Below are positions 1-9,456 of a stretch of DNA of 64,000 nucleotides, in pieces (the first letter of the stretch is position 1; each line of letters opens with the position of its first letter). The position numbers and the translations under genes are program-made. Below the pieces are notes generated by a model that ran no database searches, was not told where the DNA came from, and saw only the letters and a program-made list of their open reading frames with translations. The DNA is from Verrucomicrobiaceae bacterium (GTDB taxonomy: Bacteria; Verrucomicrobiota; Verrucomicrobiia; Verrucomicrobiales; Verrucomicrobiaceae): the NCBI GenBank assembly GCA_016713245.1, contig JADJPM010000004.1, positions 3,286,001 through 3,350,000 of the forward strand, read 5' to 3'.

Positions 1-1
1 C

Positions 2-334
2 GGCTCGGCTGGCTCAGACGGAAATTTCGACGAAACCGAAATCCCGAACGTGCTCTTCAAGGACATGCCGAACACCATGTGGCGAAAATTGAATAACCAG
101 CACTTCATGATCGTGGACGGTTTTTACCGTCCTTTCCAATACATCAAAGCGGCCCCTCAGAACACGGGCACCGCCGCTGGCGGAGGTGGTGGCGGCGGCA
201 ATGAGCAGGCCACCACGATCAACACCACCTATGACCTCTGGTCCTACGGCGAAGATGAGATCAATACCAATACCCTCTCCATCGAAACCATCGAAAACGA
301 GGCTCTCGCCAACAAGTGGATCAAGAATTGGTAA
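2..334 (+). CDS. C-terminal fragment of a probable type II secretion-like pseudopilin
   Basis: The frame is open to the left edge, so only the last 110 residues are visible and the true start lies outside the window. The fragment is rich in Gly, Asn, Thr and Tyr, has a poly-glycine stretch (about residues 63-69), and ends in an aromatic Trp-Ile-Lys-Asn-Trp tail. The phrases DGFYRPFQYIK and YDLWSYGEDE resemble the exposed C-terminal part of pseudopilin-like proteins in Verrucomicrobiota, which describe a globular domain after an N-terminal cleavage/methylation helix. That helix is not in the window, so the family call is an inference. The next gene starts 48 bases downstream on the same strand. 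Confidence 0.45.
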   Translation, partial: GSAGSDGNFDETEIPNVLFKDMPNTMWRKLNNQHFMIVDGFYRPFQYIKAAPQNTGTAAGGGGGGGNEQATTINTTYDLWSYGEDEINTNTLSIETIENEALANKWIKNW

Positions 335-382
335 TGTAAAATGCCAGTTGCGACTCTTCCCGTCCGCTGACACTGATGTCTC

Positions 383-730
383 ATGCCCATCGGACTCGCC
401 ATCGCAGCCATCTTGACGCTCTTCGCCAGTTTTTGGGCGTTGAATGTGGCGCGTGACCCGCGTGTCTGGCGTCTTTGGTGGATGGATCTCCTCGGCGTCT
501 TGGATGTGGATACGGATCGTGAAGTGCGCCGTGTGCAGGAGCAACACATGTCCTTCATGTGCTACCTGCTCTTCCTGCTGCTTCTTGCCACCAGCCTAAG
601 TGGTGCCTTTTGGACGGTGGACCTCGTCCGCGAATACAAACGCGAGAAAACCCGCTTCGAACGCGAATTGAACCTCAATCGCGATGAGATCGATAAGGTG
701 CAAAGCAAGCCTCAAGGCCTCAAGCGCTGA
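383..730 (+). CDS. Small two-helix membrane protein, function unknown
   Basis: A 115-residue protein that I do not recognise. It has a hydrophobic segment at about residues 3-22 and a second, strongly leucine-rich one at about 57-78. Between them is a polar stretch containing WRLWWMDLLGVLDVD, and after them a charged, probably coiled-coil tail (VREYKREKTRFERELN). The layout fits an inner-membrane protein with a cytoplasmic helical tail. It lies between the pseudopilin-like fragment and the aldolase gene on the same strand, with gaps of 48 and about 70 bases. The ATG has no clear Shine-Dalgarno sequence. Confidence 0.6.
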   Translation: MPIGLAIAAILTLFASFWALNVARDPRVWRLWWMDLLGVLDVDTDREVRRVQEQHMSFMCYLLFLLLLATSLSGAFWTVDLVREYKREKTRFERELNLNRDEIDKVQSKPQGLKR

Positions 731-802
731 ACGTTCGCCCTCTGGGATCTGAATTCCCCATTGCATGCCCCCGGCTTCGCAGCCATGAACGAGGGCTCTC
801 TC

Positions 803-1600
803 ATGAACCGCCAGGAAAACCTCGAATCCATCTTTCGCGACGGCAAGACCGTCATCCTCCCTATCGACCACGGCTGCGCCATTCCGGTGCCTGGCCTCGA
901 AAACCCATTCTCTCTCATCGAGAAGGTCAATGAGTTCGTCGATTGCTATGTGATGAACCTTGGCCTCGCCCTCCGCGCGGGTGACATCCTTGCCGGCAAG
1001 GGCATCTGTCTGCGGGCGGACGTTTACAATACCCGCACCGAAGGTCACGGTGCTGGCAGCATCGGCATGTGGGGCTGCGAAGACGCTGAGATGGTCGGCG
1101 CGAATGCCGTCATGAGCATGCTTTACCCCGGCATCGCCTACGAGAACGTCAATTTCCAGGAAAACGCGGACATCATCCGCAGCAGCATGGACACGGACAT
1201 CCCGGTCATCATTGAGGCGCTGCCCTACGGACTCGGCGTGAAGGACAAATACACCTGCGAGAACATCAAGTTTGCCACCCGCTTGGCTGCCGAAATCGGG
1301 GCGGATGTCGTCAAGACTCCCTACCCCGTCGATGCCAAATCCCCGGATGACTTCCGCCGCATCGTTGAAAACTGCTTTGTTCCCATCATCATCCTTGGCG
1401 GACCTGCCATGAATGACGACACGGATCTTCTCAAAACCGTCGAGGACGCCATGGAGGCCGGAGCCGCAGGCATCGCCATCGGCCGGAACGTCTGGCAGCA
1501 CAAAAATCCCGCCGCCATCGCCCGCAGCCTCGCCGCCATCGTTCACGAGGACGCCTCCGCTCTCGAAGCCCTCGCGCTGCTGAAAGAACCCGTGCGCTGA
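803..1600 (+). CDS. Class I aldolase of the DhnA/LsrF/FbaB (DeoC-like) superfamily
   Basis: The 265-residue protein is a TIM-barrel Schiff-base aldolase. Visible marks are the N-terminal PIDHG segment, the probable Schiff-base lysine in VVKTPYP (Lys171), the phosphate-binding strand PIIILGGP and the C-terminal GIAIGRNVWQ loop. Related enzymes include archaeal-type fructose-bisphosphate aldolase, LsrF thiolase and ADH synthase; the sequence alone does not settle the substrate, though fructose 1,6-bisphosphate is the default guess. I chose the ATG at 803 because a GAGGG lies seven bases before it and MNRQENLESIF matches the family start. An in-frame ATG at 785 and a TTG at 761 are alternatives. 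A long reverse-strand ORF over this gene is a shadow. Confidence 0.85.
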   Translation: MNRQENLESIFRDGKTVILPIDHGCAIPVPGLENPFSLIEKVNEFVDCYVMNLGLALRAGDILAGKGICLRADVYNTRTEGHGAGSIGMWGCEDAEMVGANAVMSMLYPGIAYENVNFQENADIIRSSMDTDIPVIIEALPYGLGVKDKYTCENIKFATRLAAEIGADVVKTPYPVDAKSPDDFRRIVENCFVPIIILGGPAMNDDTDLLKTVEDAMEAGAAGIAIGRNVWQHKNPAAIARSLAAIVHEDASALEALALLKEPVR

Positions 1601-1619
1601 GCCTGTTCCGCTCATCCCC

Positions 1620-2270
1620 ATGAAAAAAGCCTTCCTCAGCCTCCTCGCCGTCGCTGCCCTACCTGCCGCCGCGCAGGAAATGAAGAAGTTCGACATCAAA
1701 GCCGATGACTGGGCGGTTGGCGAGCCGCCAGCGGAGGTCTTTGTGCTCGATGGAAAGGTCTCCATCGCTGAAAAGGACGGCGGCAAGGCCGTCATGATTG
1801 ATCCAGGCACGGAACTCGTCGAGGCCAGCGCTCAGTTTGGCGATTCCGCCGCCGGCAGCGCCAGCATCCAGGCACGTGTCTTTGCCAGCAAGAAAGGCCG
1901 CAGCACCCCGCGCTTCGGCCTCAGCGTTCACGGCATGGCTGGCTATCGCCTCTATGTGAACCCAGCCAAAAAGCTGCTCGAACTCATCAAAGCCGATCAA
2001 GTCGTCGCCACCGCCCCCTTCACCTGGACCTCCGATGCTTGGCTAAACCTCCAAATCGAAGCCAAAAAGGCTTCGGGGGATGCTTGGACCATCGCAGCCA
2101 GCGTGTGGCCCGCCACAGAGGCGGCCGCTCCCGCCACTCCTCAGCTCAAGCACGAGGACAAAGGCCTCAAAGGTCAGGGCAAATGCGCCATCTGGGCCAC
2201 GCCTTACTCGAATACGCCCATCTTCTTCGATGACATCCAAATCGAAATCGAAGCCGCTCCGGCGAAGTAA
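1620..2270 (+). CDS. Secreted protein of unknown function, possibly a jelly-roll (concanavalin-like) fold
   Basis: The 216-residue product has a clear signal peptide (MKKAFLSLLAVAALPAAAQ, probable cleavage after AAAQ near residue 19). The mature part has alternating strands such as GSASIQARVFASKKGRSTPR, YRLYVNPAKKLLEL and AWLNLQIEAKK, and ends with FFDDIQIEIE. That pattern resembles LamG/3-keto-disaccharide-hydrolase-like (DUF1080) domains of Verrucomicrobiota and Planctomycetes, where the last strand often reads DD(I/V). This is pattern recognition only, with no catalytic motif. It starts 19 bases after the aldolase stop and may be cotranscribed with it. tyrS follows 54 bases later. Confidence 0.65.
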   Translation: MKKAFLSLLAVAALPAAAQEMKKFDIKADDWAVGEPPAEVFVLDGKVSIAEKDGGKAVMIDPGTELVEASAQFGDSAAGSASIQARVFASKKGRSTPRFGLSVHGMAGYRLYVNPAKKLLELIKADQVVATAPFTWTSDAWLNLQIEAKKASGDAWTIAASVWPATEAAAPATPQLKHEDKGLKGQGKCAIWATPYSNTPIFFDDIQIEIEAAPAK

Positions 2271-2324
2271 GCGCCTCTCGCGCTCGCTTGACATGGCATC
2301 GTGCCGCGCCACACAAGACGGCCC

Positions 2325-3584
2325 ATGCCTACCGACCTCATCGCCGATCTCGAATGGCGCGGCCTTTTGAAACAGGCCAGCGACCTCGATGCCATCCACG
2401 AAGCGCTCAAAACCCCGCAGACCTTCTACTGCGGCTTTGACCCCACCGCGGACAGCCTCCACATCGGCAATCTGCTTCCCCTCATGGCCCTGCGCCGCGT
2501 GCAGGAGCACGGGCACAAGGCTATCGCCATCCTTGGCGGCGGCACTGGCCTCATCGGCGATCCCAGCGGCAAGGCCAACGAGCGCACGCTCAACACGCCT
2601 GAGACCGTCGCCCAATATGTCGAAAAGATCGGCGTACAGGTCCGCAGCATCCTCGACCCGCAAAACACCCTCGTCGTGAACAACGGGGACTGGATCGGCT
2701 CAATGAGCGCCGTGCAGCTCCTGCGGGACATCGGCAAAAACTTCTCCGTCTCCGCCATGCTCGCTCGTGACAGCGTCGCCTCGCGGCTGGAGAACGGCAT
2801 CAGCTTCACCGAGTTCACCTACATGATTTTGCAGGCCTACGACTTCGTGAAGCTCTTCGACCTGCACGGCTGCCGTTTCCAGATCGGCGGCAGCGATCAA
2901 TGGGGCAACATGGTCTCCGGCCTCGATCTCATCCGCCGCATGCGGGGCGAATCCGCCCACGTCATCACCTTCCCGCTCATCACCACCAGCAGCGGCAAAA
3001 AATTTGGCAAGTCCGAAGCCGGTGCCATCTGGATGGATCGCAACAAGACGAGCCCATATGCCTTCTACCAGTTCTGGGTGAACAGCGAAGACCCCGACGT
3101 GCCACGCTTCCTGCGCTACTTCACGCTGCTGTCACGGGACGAAATCACCGCCATCGAAGCCGAACACACCGCCCGGCCCGAACTCCGCAGCGGCCACAAA
3201 CGCCTCGCTGCCGAGGTCACCAAGCTCGTGCATGGCGAAGCCGAGCTGCAAAAAGTCATCCTCGCCTCCGAAGCCCTCTTTGGCGGTGCCGATCTCGCCA
3301 CTGCCGACGTGGATACCCTCATCGAAGCCACCGCCTCCGCGCCGAGTTGCTCCGTCGATCTCGCCGCCATCCCCAGCGTGCCCGATCTCCTCGTCCAACT
3401 CGCTCTCGCTACCTCCAAAGGCGATGCAAACCGCCTCCTCAAAGGCGGCGGCTTCTACATCAATAATAAACAAGTCGCCGCCGACACGCCCGCCGCCCTC
3501 AACGCCGCCGATTTCCTCGGTGGCAAACTCTGCGTCCTCCGCAAAGGCAAACGCAACTACGCCACGGTGCGGGCACAAAACTAA
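2325..3584 (+). CDS. tyrS: Tyrosyl-tRNA synthetase
   Basis: Charges tRNA-Tyr with tyrosine in the cytoplasm. The 419 residues match the usual bacterial TyrRS length (about 420). Class I signatures are present: the HIGH-type motif as HIGN (residues 46-49) after CGFDPTADSL, the tyrosine-binding QIGGSDQWGN segment (about 186-195), and a KMSKS-type loop as KFGKS (226-230). A C-terminal S4-like RNA-binding domain carries GDANRLLKGGGFYINNKQV. The start is the ATG at 2325; an upstream in-frame GTG at 2301 would add eight residues with no family support. There is no Shine-Dalgarno sequence. The gene is convergent with the small orphan that ends 11 bases downstream. Confidence 0.97.
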   Translation: MPTDLIADLEWRGLLKQASDLDAIHEALKTPQTFYCGFDPTADSLHIGNLLPLMALRRVQEHGHKAIAILGGGTGLIGDPSGKANERTLNTPETVAQYVEKIGVQVRSILDPQNTLVVNNGDWIGSMSAVQLLRDIGKNFSVSAMLARDSVASRLENGISFTEFTYMILQAYDFVKLFDLHGCRFQIGGSDQWGNMVSGLDLIRRMRGESAHVITFPLITTSSGKKFGKSEAGAIWMDRNKTSPYAFYQFWVNSEDPDVPRFLRYFTLLSRDEITAIEAEHTARPELRSGHKRLAAEVTKLVHGEAELQKVILASEALFGGADLATADVDTLIEATASAPSCSVDLAAIPSVPDLLVQLALATSKGDANRLLKGGGFYINNKQVAADTPAALNAADFLGGKLCVLRKGKRNYATVRAQN

Positions 3585-3594
3585 CAGTACTCGC

Positions 3595-3924
3595 TCACGT
3601 CTGTAGCCAGTCCGCATTCTGAGTTTCCCTTCCCCATGAAGGAAGATGCTCACAGTCATGCAGATACCGATGGGCCAGCCACGGCCCATGCAGGATGCCC
3701 ACAACGCTTTTTGCTTCAGCTAGGCCAAGCTGGGTGATCAACTGGCAGAAATGTTCTACAGACCTGTGCTGCCCTGTTTGAACCGGCAGAGAGGCGAGGC
3801 ACGAATCAACCAGTTGTGCCGCCTCCTCGTGAGAACATGCTCGGACGAGAAAATTCGTGTCCGGCCCATCTGGGCCGTCTGGATGAGCAGGGTTGCCGTA
3901 GCGAGATACGAGGTAGATATGCAT
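3595..3924 (-). CDS. Orphan 109-residue protein downstream of a SUKH gene
   Basis: I do not recognise this protein. It is small, acidic and soluble, with no signal peptide or membrane segment. It begins MHIYLVSRYGNP and contains LVRACSHEEAAQLVDSCLA, a helix typical of small toxin/immunity-island proteins, and several His, Trp and Cys residues. It starts nine bases after the SUKH-type gene upstream on the same strand, so the two are probably cotranscribed. Its base composition is visibly less GC-rich than the flanking tyrS, hinting at recent acquisition. The close pairing with a SUKH protein suggests an immunity or partner role, but that is inference. Confidence 0.6.
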   Translation of the reverse strand: MHIYLVSRYGNPAHPDGPDGPDTNFLVRACSHEEAAQLVDSCLASLPVQTGQHRSVEHFCQLITQLGLAEAKSVVGILHGPWLAHRYLHDCEHLPSWGRETQNADWLQT

Positions 3925-3933
3925 CTGAAATTA

Positions 3934-4377
3934 TCAGAGTGACTTCAGGGACAGCATGAACTCACCAAAATCATCGCTCATCCAGTTCATACAAGACCAG
4001 TCTTCTGGATCCTCGGCCTGCTCATGATCCTGCCAGTAAACTTTGCCGAAGTGCTCTCCGGTGATCCCGAGAGCCAACGGATCACCACAAACTGAGTCGC
4101 CAATTTCCAAAAGCCCTTTCGGAAAATCATTGCCGTGGATGTTCATGTTTTTTAGTTCAAATGGCATCGGCCCACCTAGCGGATGCAGGGACCTAACCAC
4201 TAAAGACTCAAGGCCCGGCTCTTCAAACACCTGGTGATCGGGAAAACCACCATTCGTCGTGAGCATGAAGGAACGGTAACTTTCAGGAAGCTTGCAGCAA
4301 AGTTCTTGCTCAAGCTTGTCCAAGTCCTCCGACGAAATAGGCGGGCCGATGTCTCGAAAAGTATAAGGTAGTTTCAT
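3934..4377 (-). CDS. SMI1/KNR4 (SUKH) family protein, possible immunity protein
   Basis: The 147-residue protein has the SUKH signature near its N-terminus: ISSEDLDKLEQELCCKLPESYRSFM, read in two pieces, followed by the TTNGG turn that is typical of SMI1/KNR4 domains. SUKH proteins in bacteria often neutralise polymorphic toxins, and some are housekeeping. No toxin is visible here. I start at MKLPYTF (4377), because the longer frame would run back into the upstream gene. The ATG lies one base past the stop of the large cytochrome/DUF1549 gene, so it is probably the second gene of a three-gene minus-strand operon. AT content is higher than in the neighbours. Confidence 0.75.
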   Translation of the reverse strand: MKLPYTFRDIGPPISSEDLDKLEQELCCKLPESYRSFMLTTNGGFPDHQVFEEPGLESLVVRSLHPLGGPMPFELKNMNIHGNDFPKGLLEIGDSVCGDPLALGITGEHFGKVYWQDHEQAEDPEDWSCMNWMSDDFGEFMLSLKSL

Positions 4378-4378
4378 C

Positions 4379-7300
4379 TTAGTGATTAAACACAAACTCC
4401 GCCGAGTTAAGCAAGCTCCAAAGCACATCCTCGAGCGCTGTCTGGCGTGTCGCGTCCTTCGCGGTGAAGGCGCTGGTGGCGATTGTCATCTCCTCGGCAT
4501 CCGGAAGGCGTGAGAAACAGGCAAGGTAGAGTTCTTCGACGATCTGCTCGGGTTTCGCGTCACTCTTGGCCATGCGTGTGACGCGGCCTTTGCTGCTTAC
4601 GAGCATGTCCTGTAGCTTGGTGGAATTCATGAGGTGCAGGGCTTGCACGACGCTGGGTTTGGCCTCGCGTTCGCAGGGGCACTCGGAACTCGCATTGGGG
4701 CGGCCGAAAGCGTCCATGAACTGGCTTTCGAGCTTGTGATTCCACGTTTGCTTCGCCAGTGCATCGGGCGGCATGCCGGAGAAGGTCTCTTTGACCTCGG
4801 TGACGGCGCAGACGGCATCGAGCAGCGTTTCAGCAGGCAGGCGGCGGCGGTAGCTGCGGCTGTAGTTCTTCAAATCGGCAGCGTTGGTCTCGTTCGGCAG
4901 GCTGCTGAGGCGGTAAATCTGCGAGCGCATGATGGTGCGCATGAGATGCTTCAAATCGTAGCCGTGCTGCACGAAGTCGGCGGCCAACCAGTCGAGCAAA
5001 GCGGGATTCGTGGGCGGATTCGACGCGCGGAAGTCATCCACGGGATCGACGATGCCGCGGCCCATGAAGCTGGACCACACGCGGTTCACGATGGCATGCG
5101 CAAAGTGCGGATTCTTCGGGTTCGTCATCCAATCGGCCAAAACCGCGCGCGGGTCCTGCGATTCGGCGATGGGGATTTCCTTGTCGGCCGGCGGACGCGG
5201 CTTCAGCGACACTTTGGTGACGGGATGCTCGATGCTGGCCGTGCCGGGCGCGAACCACCACTGCTCCGGCTCGCCGCTGATCGGCGCGGAGATGCCCTGC
5301 CCCTTGCGTTTCATCTGCGTGAAGAACGCGGCCATCTGGTAGTAGTCGGTCTGGTCCCACTTCTCCGTCGGGTGATGGTGGCACTTCGCGCACTCCAAAC
5401 GCACCCCGAGGAAGATTTGGCCGATGAAGGTCGCGGCGTCGATGGGCTCGCGTTTGTCACGCCAGATGGCCACGGGGCCGTTCTTGTGCGTGTTACCTTC
5501 AGCAGTGAGGAGTTCGGTCACGAAGCGGTTCCACGGCTTGTTTTCGCGAAAACTCTGCCGGATCCACTGATCGAGCAGATAGACCGGCTTCACACCGACT
5601 CGCGATGGGTTCGGACGAATGAGATCGCCCCACTTGATGGCCCAGTGATCGGCCCACTCGGCGCGTTCGAGCAATTGATCGATCCACTGCTCATACTTCG
5701 ACGGATTCTTGTCCGCGAGGAAGGCGCGGGCTTCCTCCACGCTTGGCAGCATTCCGATGGCATCGAGCGAGGTGCGACGGAGGAACTCCGCATCGCTGCA
5801 GGTGTCGCTCGGCAAGTAGCCGACTTTTTGCAGGCGGGCATAGACGAGCTTGTCGATCTCGTTGCGCAACGGCAGCTTCGCGTAGCGCTCGGCGGGCAGC
5901 AATTTCTCCGCAGGCACATCCACGCGCGAGATGGCCACTTGGCCCATGTAACGTGCCACGATGACCGTCTCGCCGCTTTCGGTCGATGCTTTGACCCTTC
6001 CTGTTTCGTTCACACTCGCGATGGCCTTCTCGGTCGAAATGTAATCCGTCAGGCCGGTCACATCGCGTGTGGAGCCGTCGCTGTATTTCGCGGTGACCTT
6101 CAGCGTGATCTCCTCGCCCTTGCGATACGTTTTTCGCCCGGCGTGATGGCGATCTCATTCAGTGTCGGCTGATTCGCCGTCTCGTAGGGCATGCCCTGGC
6201 GAATCCACTCCGCCACGGTCTTCGCCCATTCGGAATCCGGCTCAAAACGCTGCCCACCTTCATGCTGCACGCGCACGGTGGCTTTTTGAAGAATTAGACT
6301 GTCCTCAGGCCGAGCGGGAAAGACGCGACGACCTCGCGAGTCATTCACGAACTCCATAAAATCGCTCTTGGTGTCGAAAGCGAAGATCGAAAGGCGGAAG
6401 CCAGCCTGTCCGCTCGACTTCGCATGGCAGGAGCCGAGGTTGCAGCCTGCTTTGGTGAGGATGGGGAGGATATCGCGGGTGTAGGAAAGCGTGGGAGAGT
6501 GAGAAGTGAGAGGTGAGATGTCAGAAGTGAGCTTGGTGACGTTCGCCTTCTCATCGAGTTGCACGACCTTGCCGCTATCGAGTGCCCCGAAGGTCGTTTT
6601 GCCATCTGATACCGCCGCATACGGCACGCCTTCGAGTGCGACGAGCTTCTTCGATTTGCCGCTGGTGAAGGCGAGACGGACGCCGTCGTGGCTTTTGAGT
6701 TCGGTGATGTGGAAGACGTTCCCGCTGTCGGTGAGGTAAGTGAGGGCGGTGGAATCAGCGGACCACATCAGCGCATTCACGGGCGCTGATTTGTCGCCGA
6801 GGAGCATCAGCATCTCCTTCGTGGCGATGTCCCACACTTTGAGTTCTTTGTCCGCGCTACCTGTGGCGAGCCATTTGCCGTCGTGATTGAAGGCAAGCGC
6901 CGTGATGTGGCCGACGTGGCCTTCGATCTTCGCGATTTCCTTCAGCGTGGCCGCGTCCCAAACCTTCGCGAGGTTGTCCGCGCCGCCGGTGGCGATCTGT
7001 TTGCCGTCTTTGCTCAGCGTGAGGCTCAAAACGTTGTCCGCATGTGCCTCGATGGTTTGCGATGGTTTCGGCTCGCCGAGCTTCCAGCGATGCAAAACGC
7101 CCTTCACGCCCGTGGGGCCGTCCGCGAGGATCAGCGTCGCTTTGTCAGCGAGGAAGGTCAGGCCCGTCACGCGGCCTTCGAGCGGCGCGGCGAGTGTGTG
7201 AGCCACTTTCCAATTGGCGGCATTCCATACCAGCACGCTGCGATAGCCTCCGGCGGCCAATTTGCTGCCATCGTTGTTCCAAGCGAGTGATTGGATCACA

Positions 7301-7803
7301 TCTTTGTGCCCTTCCAACGCCGCGATGATCGGGAAATCCTTCGTTTTCGCATCACGCACGACCACGCGGTTGCCACTGCCCGCCGCGAGCCATTTGCCAT
7401 CGGCGCTGAGCGCCAAAGTGGTCGCCGGAGCATGTCCGGGCGGCAACGCGGCCAGTTTATCCGCCGGAGTCAGCTCGCCGAATTTCTTCAACGCCGCCAC
7501 ATCCCACGCCGCACCTGCCTGCGCCCATGATTTGAGCAGATTGATCTGTTTTTCCGGGAGCTGCTTCTTCGGCGGCATGTGCTCATCCCCCGTCGCCGTG
7601 AGTGAGGAGATGATTTTGCCGCTTTTGATCGCTTCGAGGGCCGATTCACGCGTTTCGAGCGAGAGATCGCCCTTTTTCTTCTCCGCATTGTGGCAGCCCA
7701 TGCACTGCGTTTTCAGCAAACCCATCGCCTGGGCCGTGGGCACACGTTTTTCCTCCGCAGCGAGCGAGGTCAAAAGAAGCAAAGGCAGGATTCGGCGGAT
7801 CAT
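4379..7803 (-). pseudogene. Cytochrome c / WD40 / DUF1549 / DUF1553 protein, interrupted by a one-base frameshift
   Basis: A single ancestral gene of about 1,141 codons is split into two overlapping frames. The N-terminal part (start 7803) has a signal peptide, a haem motif CMGCH (near residue 34), a WD40 propeller (roughly 125-380, with repeats such as GGADNLAKVWD and TGSADKELKVWD) and a second GSCHAK motif. The C-terminal part has DUF1549 with CAKCHHHP and then DUF1553, ending SAEFVFNH. The frames join if one A is added to the A5 run at 6130-6134 (T5 on the plus strand): this restores PGEKTYRKGEEITLKVTAKY, the usual Big-like linker. Such proteins are typical of planctomycetes and Verrucomicrobia; their substrate is unknown. 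A homopolymer error or a real disruption are both possible. Confidence 0.85.
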
Positions 7804-7938
7804 GAGCGTCGCAGACTACGGGCATAGGTTTGAGCCTCTTGCCGAGCTGGGCACCTCCATCAGATCAAAAAAGATGCCGCCGTGCTTGTGTTCCGCATCT
7901 CGGCGGGCGTATGCTTCGGGCTTCGCGCCATCTTCTGC

Positions 7939-9414
7939 ATGAAAAACCGACTTTGCCTCCTCCTGCTGTCCGCTTTTGCCATCGCCGCCCTGCCTGGGCA
8001 TGTCCGGGCGGATGCCACCACACCGCCGGAATGGGCCGGCATCGTCAATATCGAGGTCTCCGTGCTCTTTCCTGATTACCGCGAGCCTTGGAACGCCGGC
8101 CAGCCTTCCGGTGGCAGCGGCACGGGCTTTCTCATCGGCAAAAACCGCTTCCTCACCAATGCGCATGTCGTGAGCAATGCCACGCGCATCCTCATCCGCA
8201 CCACGGATGACCCGAAGCCGCATCCGGCCAAGATCGTCCACATCGCCCACGACTGTGACCTCGCCATCATCGAGGCGGAAAACCCCGAGACCTTCGCGAA
8301 GATGACGACGCTCGACTTTGGCAGCATCCCACGGCTCAACACCGAGGTCATCGCCATTGGCTATCCCATCGGCGGAGACCGCATGTCCGTCACCCGCGGC
8401 GTTGTGTCCCGCATCGACTTCCGTCCTTACAGCCACACGAGCGTCGATTCGCACCTCTGCGTGCAGGTGGATGCGGCGATCAATCCGGGGAACTCCGGCG
8501 GTCCTGTCATGCAGGATGGCAAAGTCGTCGGCGTGGCCTTCCAGGGCTTCAGCGGCCGCGTGGCGCAAAACGTCGGCTACATGATCCCGGTGCCTGTCAT
8601 CAAGCGATTCCTCACCGACATCGAAGACGGCCGCTACGATCACTACGTGGACCTCGCGGTGAGTGATTTCCCCGTCGAAAATCCGGCGCAGCGCCAGGCT
8701 CTCGGCCTTCAAGATGATGGCGTGGGCGTGATGATCGGCGATGTGGAGCCTGCCGGCACGGTGGGTGAGCTTTTGAAGCCCGGTGACGTCATCCTCGCCA
8801 TCGACGGCAATCCCGTTCTCAACAACGGCCTTGTCCGCATCGAGGGCGACCTCGTGAACATGAATGAAATCGTCGAGCGCAAGTTCGCGGGCGATACCAT
8901 CCAGCTCAGCTACCTGCGTGGTGGGAAGAAGGAAGACGCCAGCCTCAAGCTGAAGCGCTTCTCGCCTTATGTGCGCCTTGGTTCGCAGTATAACCAGCGC
9001 CCGCGCTACCTCGTCTATGCCGGTCTCGTGTTTCAGCCGCTCGACCGCAATCTCGTCGATGCCCATCAGATCCGCGATGCCACGGTGAACTACGTCTTCG
9101 AGCGTTACCTCACAGATAAACTTTATGTCGAGCGCCCTGAGCCCGTCGTGCTCACCAGCATCCTGCCGGACCAGGTGAACACCTGGCTCACGCCGTATGC
9201 GCAAAGCCTCGTCGATGAGATCAACGGCGTCACCATCAAGACCCTCGACGATGTCAAAACCGCCCTCGCGAAGAACGACAAGCCCTTCATCGAAATCCGC
9301 CTCCACGAGAAAAACCGTCCGCTCATTCTGAAGCGCGACCTCGCCGATGCCGCACATCCACGCATCATGCAGACCTACAACATCCAGGAGGACAGCTACC
9401 TCGGCCAAGAGTGA
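7939..9414 (+). CDS. HtrA/Deg-like periplasmic serine protease with PDZ domains
   Basis: The 491-residue protein has a signal peptide (residues 1-23, ending GHVRA) and a trypsin-like domain with an intact triad: His76 in TNAHVV, Asp107 in HDCDLAIIE and Ser186 in NPGNSGGPV. A PDZ domain follows (about 255-330, GVGVMIGDVEP and PGDVILAIDGNPV), and a second PDZ-like segment appears near 410-470. The length and C-terminal layout resemble the plant Deg9/cyanobacterial type rather than classical DegP. I start at the ATG at 7939, which opens the signal peptide. It is divergent from the DUF1549 gene across a 135-bp gap, and 42 bases upstream of a degenerate paralogue. Confidence 0.9.
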   Translation: MKNRLCLLLLSAFAIAALPGHVRADATTPPEWAGIVNIEVSVLFPDYREPWNAGQPSGGSGTGFLIGKNRFLTNAHVVSNATRILIRTTDDPKPHPAKIVHIAHDCDLAIIEAENPETFAKMTTLDFGSIPRLNTEVIAIGYPIGGDRMSVTRGVVSRIDFRPYSHTSVDSHLCVQVDAAINPGNSGGPVMQDGKVVGVAFQGFSGRVAQNVGYMIPVPVIKRFLTDIEDGRYDHYVDLAVSDFPVENPAQRQALGLQDDGVGVMIGDVEPAGTVGELLKPGDVILAIDGNPVLNNGLVRIEGDLVNMNEIVERKFAGDTIQLSYLRGGKKEDASLKLKRFSPYVRLGSQYNQRPRYLVYAGLVFQPLDRNLVDAHQIRDATVNYVFERYLTDKLYVERPEPVVLTSILPDQVNTWLTPYAQSLVDEINGVTIKTLDDVKTALAKNDKPFIEIRLHEKNRPLILKRDLADAAHPRIMQTYNIQEDSYLGQE

Positions 9415-9456
9415 TGTTTGATTCTAGATTCCTGAATCCTGATTTTTGATTTTGCC

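Noticed and set aside
596..1810. A 404-residue minus-strand ORF over the aldolase gene
   Set aside because: It shows no family motif and mirrors the codon pattern of the plus-strand aldolase, whose motifs are clear. It is a GC-rich shadow.
2288..2316. TTGACA upstream of tyrS as a promoter
   Set aside because: No acceptable -10 lies 16-18 bases downstream (ACACAA at 17), so the match is probably chance.
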